A DNA stretch of 64,000 bases from Ecdyonurus torrentis (lineage: Eukaryota; Arthropoda; Insecta; Ephemeroptera; Heptageniidae), in NCBI GenBank assembly GCA_949318235.1, contig OX439132.1, positions 45,924,641 to 45,988,640 on the forward strand, in the 5' to 3' direction. Under the pieces are notes generated by a model. That model saw only the letters and a list, made by a program, of their open reading frames with translations, made no database searches and was not told the DNA's origin. A program made the translations under genes and the position numbers. This document shows, one piece after another, positions 57,879 to 64,000 of the stretch. The first letter of the stretch is position 1. Every line of letters begins with the position of its first letter.

Positions 57879-60800
57879 ATGAGTCAGCTGACGTTGAAAT
57901 GTGAGAAGTTTGGTCTGAGCCGAGGACTGCGTGACTTGCTGTCCAGTGGAGATCTGGTGGACGTGACCCTTGCCTGCCAGGGACAATATATCCAGGCACA
58001 CAAGACTGTGCTGGCTGCCTGCAGTCCACACTTCAGGTCTCTCTTCAAGGTAAGTGTCCACGTCAAACCAGGCTAGCTGCCATGTGAGTGACAACTTATG
58101 TATATCTATACAATACATAATTTTATGATTACAGTTGCAGCCTTGGCAGCAGCCCATTGTGTTCCTGCAAGATGTGGAGCTGCCAAAACTTGAGGCCTTG
58201 GTGGACTTCATGTACAATGGTAAGTATACAAATGTTAGTCACAGTTTAGTGTAGCAATATTTTTGTATTGTCCGCATGCTCAATGTTGACAACTGCCCAG
58301 GTAACTTTGTGGCTGCCAATGTCCTGCATGTGTGAGAGCTAGCTGGCTGTGCTTGTAAGTGTAAGTGATGCACTTGTCAGCTACAAGAAAACTACTGCAT
58401 TGTTTTGTCTGCATGAACATTTGCAGTACATAGTGCAGCTGGAGAAAACATTGCACTTGACATGCATGCACTTGTCTGACACATCAATTAATGTACAAGT
58501 GACAAAGGACTTGACCTTGGCCAGAGTCGGGGGGGGGGGGGGGGGGGGGGGGGGGGAGCTCACTAGCAGCTGTGATGTCACGCGTTTCAACAGCAATGTT
58601 AACTATATGGGCAAAACAATTCACAACAGCCTTGTGTGAGCCCCCCCCCCCTCCCTGAGCCAAAGTGACATAAATAATGTACATTGCAACATTGAGACAA
58701 TGCACTTGACTTTGAAGTGACAAGCAAACTTGTGTTTACTTCACTGGGCTCAGTCATTAAATATTTGTGTTTTGCAGGAGAAGTGACAGTGCAGCAAGAA
58801 GACTTGGCAGGCCTGCTCAGACTTGCAGAGGCCCTCAAAGTCACAGGACTGGCTGCACAAGACAAGGTAAGACTTGGGGGAAACTAAGACGCACTTGTCC
58901 TTTTTTATTATGTTTATTTTTACTTCTGGTATACGTACCTATATTTTACCTTGGTAAACCTTGCCTACACTGCCTAATTACTCATGAATATCATAAACAC
59001 AGATATAAAGGAAAATAAACCATTGTGGTTAGGTATGATAAATTTGAGTGAAAAGGATGGGAGGAAACCATCAAGGGGACTTACCGTAGTGAAGAGAGTC
59101 CCATAGTTTGGTGAAAATACTTTTAGCACACAAACTTTTTTTTTTTTTTTTTCAATTTATTTCGTTATTATTTTTTCTTCAATGAAGGCAAGAATTTCAC
59201 CAAATTATTGAATTCCTTCCACTATATTTTCTTGCTGGTTTTCTCCTATCTCCGTCTTCCCAAATTTATTATGGAGAATCATAAGCATGTATTTACTATT
59301 GATCACCTGTTGCTTGTTATTACAAAATTAACATTAGTAATTATGTTTGGCCATTGATCCTTCATGTAGCCTCAATAGTGAGCTGGTTAAGTCAATGTAT
59401 TTGTTTACTTCCACAACACAGCATAACTTGCAGCATGGTAAAGTCAGTCGTGACATTTGTGATAACACTTAGATTGTCCTTTACCTTGTTTTACTTGTTA
59501 AACAATACTGTAATAAGACAATTCTATCATCCAACTTTGTTATAAATTTAGTTTTCCTTTGCTTTCATTGTCCATGTTTCATCAGGACAAAGGTTGTAGT
59601 TTATCATTTAAATATTGTGTAGTAATCAAGTTTGTAGTAACAAGGTTTTCTTGTGTCTAAATTGTTTTTATTTGTTTTCAGTCAAGTGAGGAAGAGCTGC
59701 TGACCACTGATGTACAACCTAAGACTTTATTGAGCCACCCTGCACCACCCCCACCTACACCCCCTCCAGCCAAGATTGCCAGGTAAGATTAGACGAGGTA
59801 AACCAAGGCTAAGTACAAACTGTAATTACAACAATTTGCTCTTTGCCACACACAGACGCAGTAACAACTGTGATGTCTCCAAGCGTGCCACTTCACCTGA
59901 GCTAGAGGAGGTGCAGACCACCTCTGTACAAACTACCTCTCAAGTAGAGCAGCCACCTCATGCTGAGCAGTCGTGGGTGCCAGCCATTGACAACATGGGG
60001 AGCATGGTTCAAGACACTACGTCACCATGCAGTCAAGCCAGTGGTAGCATTGTGACTGAGCCTGAGCAGGCGTGGGCACCAAAGACTGAATGTGGCTTAG
60101 CTGTAGAGTCACTTGAAGCTTCTGCTTTGTTAATGATGGATGACATCAAGGTGGAGCCCGAGGAGTTACTTGACCTCTCGGAGGACCAGGGGTCAACCAA
60201 CATGCAAGGTGAGAAATATCACAAGTTTATCATGGTCTCTGTCTTGTGGAGTGTTATAATTTTCAAATATATTGTGTTTTTATCTATTTAAACACAAAGA
60301 CTTGATATAATATTTTTCATTTCATTTCTGCACTTTACTTACAAAAAAGTCCATCTGTTAAACATACCCCCCCCCCCTCTCCCCCTCCTATATCTGCTAC
60401 ATATGCTGCTGTATGTATATGTCATGTATTATGAGAAGGTTAATTGTTGATGTTTGATGGCAGACTGTGATGCTGAAGAAGAAGAAGACTCATCACATCT
60501 CGCAGATCAAACCTCGCTGCAAGGTCAGTGTACCACCTTGTCTTGTTGTTGTTGTCATGGACTTGAAGTTCGTACATACACATGTTATGTCTCTACCAGG
60601 GCCGGCTTCGCATAAGGCCTAAGTCCGGCATCCCGGACCGGGCCTTTGCTTTTGCGGGCCTTTTATTTTGGGAAAAAAAAAAGAGAGAAAAAAAAAGAAA
60701 AGAAAAGAAAATGAAGTGTAAAGTTGATGTGAAAAAATTCGCACATTTTTTATTAATTTTTTTATTTTACTTTTGTTTAAAAAAAAAAAAAGAAAGATCA

Positions 60801-61473
60801 TCGTTGTTTCCTGAAATTGTCACTTTTAATTATAATGTATTTTTTAAACCTGTCGTATTTTTGTTTCTTCCCTTTACTTCTTGTATATTATTATAATTTT
60901 GAAAGCTTTTCAATTTAATATTAATTTTTTCTTATAAACGATTTAAGCCCCACGCGCGCTGAATTCAATGACTCACATCAGCATTATTCCTCCTTTTTTT
61001 TTTATAATATGTGTACAATATTGTAGCTGCAATTTAAACCGGTTCGAGCTCCCACCCGGGCCAAAATCTTAGGGTACCCTTAAAAAAAAAATTAAAAAAA
61101 ATAGACCTGGGTTATTATGAGCTTTCAGCTCAAGAACGAGCCAGCCCCAGTTCAACCCATCGTGCAAATTTCTTTAGAATTTTATAGCTTTTTTTTTTTA
61201 TTATTATTATACATTTTCTTTTAATTTATAATTTACGACTTTTGACTTTAATAACAATAATTATTTTTGTATACAATGAAAAGCGGGCTTTTTTTGCTAT
61301 AGGTTCGAGAGCTCATTTTTGAATATCTGCTCAAACATCAAGTTTTAAGAATAAGTTGTAGCTCATTTTTCGGATTTAAGATTTCAAGCATAACTCGGGC
61401 TTAAAGTCAACCATTCTAAAAAAATCAAACTTTTCATAGCTCTAATTATATAAACTTACATATATTATACGTT

Positions 61474-61511
<38 letters not shown>

Positions 61512-63246
61512 CACTTTTTTATTTGCATTTTGTTATCTTAATAATTTCTAACATAAACACATAAAATCAATTTAAGGAAAAAACCATCGCGGTTAGGATC
61601 AATGATAAAGAAAAGGATAGAAAAACCAGCAAGGGCCTTACCACAGTAGAAGTTCTATGGAGAGGTCGAGGTCTTACTTGATGTGCTCAAGTAATTTTCT
61701 CTTTTGATTGATAATGTCATTATCATATGACGAAAGCTCTCAAGTTATAAAGAAACTTTTATAACATTATACTGTGCCATGCAAGACCTCGACCTCTCCA
61801 TAGAACTTCTACTGTGGTAAGGCCCTTGCTGGTTTTTCTATCCTTTTCTTTATCATTAATAAACACATAAAAGTATTTCTTTAATGAAGAAGTATCTTTT
61901 TGTTCTATTATTTATCCATTTTTGTTCTCTAAATATTTAAAGCTTGCTAATGAATAATTTTTAATTTAATTTCTCTGGAAGAGTGAAAAAATAAAAATTT
62001 AGTTCAGAATTAGCCAAAAATCGACGTGTCACGCCCCCTTTTAAAAAATTTTCGCCTGCGGCGCAAACTAGGGGGGGCTGACGCCCCCCAGACCTCCCAT
62101 TGGGATGCGGGTCTTTTCTTTTTTCTTCCGGACGGGGCTTTTAGCTCCCAAGCTGGCCATGGTCTCTACTGTAGCCTCACAAACTGAGGAGAAAACTTGT
62201 GAAGTAGACAATAACTTGTGTGATGCATGATGTCATTTTTAGCAGAATAGAACATGTGAAACTACAGAAGAGATTTTTATAGTGTACAGAGGATATATAT
62301 ATATATATATATAATCAGATAATTTTCAACACCAGATTTTGGATAAGAATTCATCCAATTCATGCAAAGTTTGTGGACACAAATCTACCTGGATAATTTA
62401 TGTATTATCGAGATTGCAAGACAAAAAATCAACAAAAATATAAAAAGTTACGATTTAAAAAAAAAAAGATTATTTTTCAGTGTCTGATGATTGTTTTGTA
62501 GATGTGAACCTTGGCAGATGCTTTGTACACTGATTGTAGGAGAAAGAAATGAAATAAAAAATTTTGAATAAAAAAAGAATAATAATAATAAAGTCAATTA
62601 AGCAATAAAATACATATCTGAAATTGGGTAGAAGTGGTCTGTTTTGTGATCATCATACAAAGCTGGGGAAAGGAGAATTTTATTCTTTTTTTCTTTCTAG
62701 AAGGGGAGGGTGGGCATTATAAAGGTCTCATATGTATATTTGAGGCCCACATCTCTGAATGTACCAGATTGTTATGAGTTCAGGAGAAATGTGAAACAAA
62801 TTATGAAAATTAATTTAAAATGTTAATTAGTCTGAAAATACAATTGCTACATTATAATGATTATCCCCTAGCTTTCAGCAGTATTGTACTTAAATTTGAC
62901 GTTGTTATTTGTGCAGGTGACTCCTGGTGTGACGAGGCAGGCCCATCCAGCACTAAGCCCAGCACCTCAGGCCTTGAGGCAAGCACTTCCAGACTGACTA
63001 GCACTTGTGATAAGGTAGCTAGCACTGAGCCCAGCACCTCAGGCCTTGAGGCAAGCACTTCCAGACTGACTAGCACTTGTGATAAGGTAGCTAGCACTGA
63101 GGCCAGCACCTCAGGCCTTGAAGCAAGCACTTCCAGACTGACTAGCATTTGTGATAAGGTAGCTAGCACTGAGGCTAGCACTGGTGACATAGCTAGCACT
63201 AAGCAGCCAAGTCAGCATGCAGTAGTACCTGGTGTCAGCAGCAGAG
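57879..63246 (+). CDS. BTB zinc finger gene, copy 2: seven common exons, 3' end outside the window
   Basis: Exons: 57879-58049, 58135-58219, 58778-58866, 59682-59782, 59856-60208, 60464-60523 and 62917-63246, all GT/AG with the same phases as copy 1. They encode 396 codons plus one base, ending in phase 1 like copy 1, so zinc-finger exons are expected beyond 64000. The BTB domain is intact. Visible differences from copy 1 are ELPKL instead of ELAKL in exon 2, EEELL for EGELL in exon 4, and a longer Ser/Thr repeat in exon 7 (84 bp more). No stop or frameshift is seen, so it may be functional. Alternatively it could be a second promoter/BTB set for the same locus. Confidence 0.85.
58529..58556. 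repeat. 28-base poly-G run in an intron
   Basis: Uninterrupted G run in the intron before exon 3 of copy 2; copy 1 has only five G at the same place (near 30503). A C run at about 58640 follows. Confidence 0.9.
60597..62161. mobile_element. hAT-like element, 1565 bp, with 8-bp target duplication
   Basis: GTCTCTAC at 60589-60596 and 62162-62169. Ends CAGGGCCGGCTT and AAGCTGGCCATG are imperfect inverted repeats. Copy 1 has the empty site (about 32525). No transposase frame is visible. It contains a nested family I hairpin element. Confidence 0.88.
61568..61860. mobile_element. Leader-plus-hairpin element (family I) nested in the hAT element
   Basis: Leader AAAACCATCGCGGTTAGG, then an almost perfect palindrome at 61601-61857 (AATGATAAAGAAAAGGATAG mirrored at the end). 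ATAAACACATAAAA lies on both sides (about 61554 and 61860), apparently the target duplication. Confidence 0.8.
62941..63190 (+). repeat. In-frame coding repeat, three 24-residue units
   Basis: Exon 7 of copy 2 has one more unit than copy 1, plus a four-residue EAST extension. Confidence 0.9.
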
Positions 63247-63619
63247 GTAGGCAAAAAACTTATTATTTAACTTGGAGAACTGGAGTCATATAATGATCAC
63301 CTCAATTTTAAAACTATGAAAATGAGTTACCCAATGTGGCTGTAGAAATGAAAAAAATTTATTTTAACTTGAGAATAAATAATATAGAGATAGATTAGGA
63401 ACAAGTGGAGAACGGGAGATAGAAGTTGTGTGCAGTCGCAGCAATATGGTTGCTGGTTTGATGTGGGAGAGTACACAAGTTTGTTTGTCAGTGGTTGCTA
63501 TAAGCTGCTGAGGCCGTGGTATGCACTGAATGTGCTCTTGTGTTCTCTACAAGTTGATACCCGAGTGTATGCCAGGCCAGGTGTGTCACAGGTTAAACTA
63601 GGGGAGAGTTTTTTAGGCT

Positions 63620-63860
63620 TGACAGCTAAGTGTATTTCATGATGTCTCTGGCCATGCAGTCAGTCCTGGCAGTGCAAGGTGGTAGTGACCCACGTCAAGT
63701 CAGAGGTTCACCTCATCTCATTGCTATATGTAGAGATGTTTAGTGTTGACAGCTAAGTGTATTCATGTCTCTGGCCATGCAGTCAGTCCTGGCAGTGCAA
63801 GGTGGTAGTGACCCATGTCAAGATAGAGGTATCTCAGGATGGTTCACCTCATCTCATTCA
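63620..63860. repeat. ~124-bp minisatellite, two units
   Basis: Counterpart of 34485-34850; units start near 63621 and 63748. Confidence 0.88.
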
Positions 63861-64000
63861 TGCCTTTCTATATTAAACGTTTTTATTTTTATTATTTTTT
63901 ATTTTGTAGATTATTCCTGTTGTGTGGTATACAACTACTTTAAATGTTTATTATTATTAGCCTATTATTTATTTTTAGCATTTAAACTGACAGACTAACT

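Larger units (their letters stand above)
57110..64000. repeat. Segmental duplication, copy 2 (runs off the window)
   Basis: Homologous to 28771-34993 at an initial offset of 28285 bp. Relative to copy 1 it lacks the insertions at 29944-30195 and 32676-33141 and gains a hAT element at 60597-62161. Confidence 0.95.

Noticed and set aside
57110..64000. Copy 2 as a false haplotype duplication in the assembly
   Set aside because: Not fully excluded, but the copies differ by several insertions and repeat numbers and lie on one sequence separated by unique sequence and the zinc-finger exons.

Overview
This is a eukaryotic, AT-rich, repeat-dominated window, most likely from an arthropod and possibly a crustacean. 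The reasons are spliced genes with GT/AG introns, a BTB domain of the arthropod tramtrack/lola type followed by C2H2 zinc fingers, tRNA-derived SINEs, non-LTR retrotransposon fragments, many MITE families and very long microsatellites. No bacterial or organellar feature was seen. The species cannot be fixed from the sequence alone.

Layout. 1-1368 is a near-perfect inverted repeat. 1691-3290 is a 5'-truncated LINE. 3.3-18.0 kb is a gene-poor stretch of SINEs, MITEs, foldback elements and microsatellites. 18.1-18.8 kb holds a second LINE remnant and a tRNA-like sequence. 19147-21278 is a tandem array of a ~772-bp unit that ends at a 200-N assembly gap (21279-21478). 21479-26239 holds seven phase-consistent 3' exons (390 aa) of an unrecognised gene whose 5' end lies in or beyond the gap. 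26.2-28.8 kb is intergenic repeats.

The main locus is a BTB-zinc finger gene. Seven common exons (29594-34122) encode the BTB domain and a linker, and end in phase 1. Downstream lie three homologous terminal zinc-finger exons (38018, 42789 and 50882), each with a phase-1 acceptor, as in loci of the lola or mod(mdg4) kind. The third is frameshifted. From 57110 to the window end, the upstream flank and all seven common exons recur as a second copy. The copies differ by element insertions, a coding repeat of 24-residue units and a minisatellite, which gives a natural before/after comparison for several transposons.

The most unusual signal is ribozyme-like. Each 772-bp unit encodes, on the minus strand, a sequence fitting a type I hammerhead ribozyme. 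A related single element at 32676-33141, in an intron of BTB copy 1, carries a clearer hammerhead with a 6-bp stem I. Both abut (TA)n tracts and share a leader (AACCATCGCGGTTA-like) with a set of hairpin-forming elements. This points to a Penelope-like or retrozyme-like retroelement group. In addition, three separate MITE families carry the CRE-type octamer TGACGTCA.
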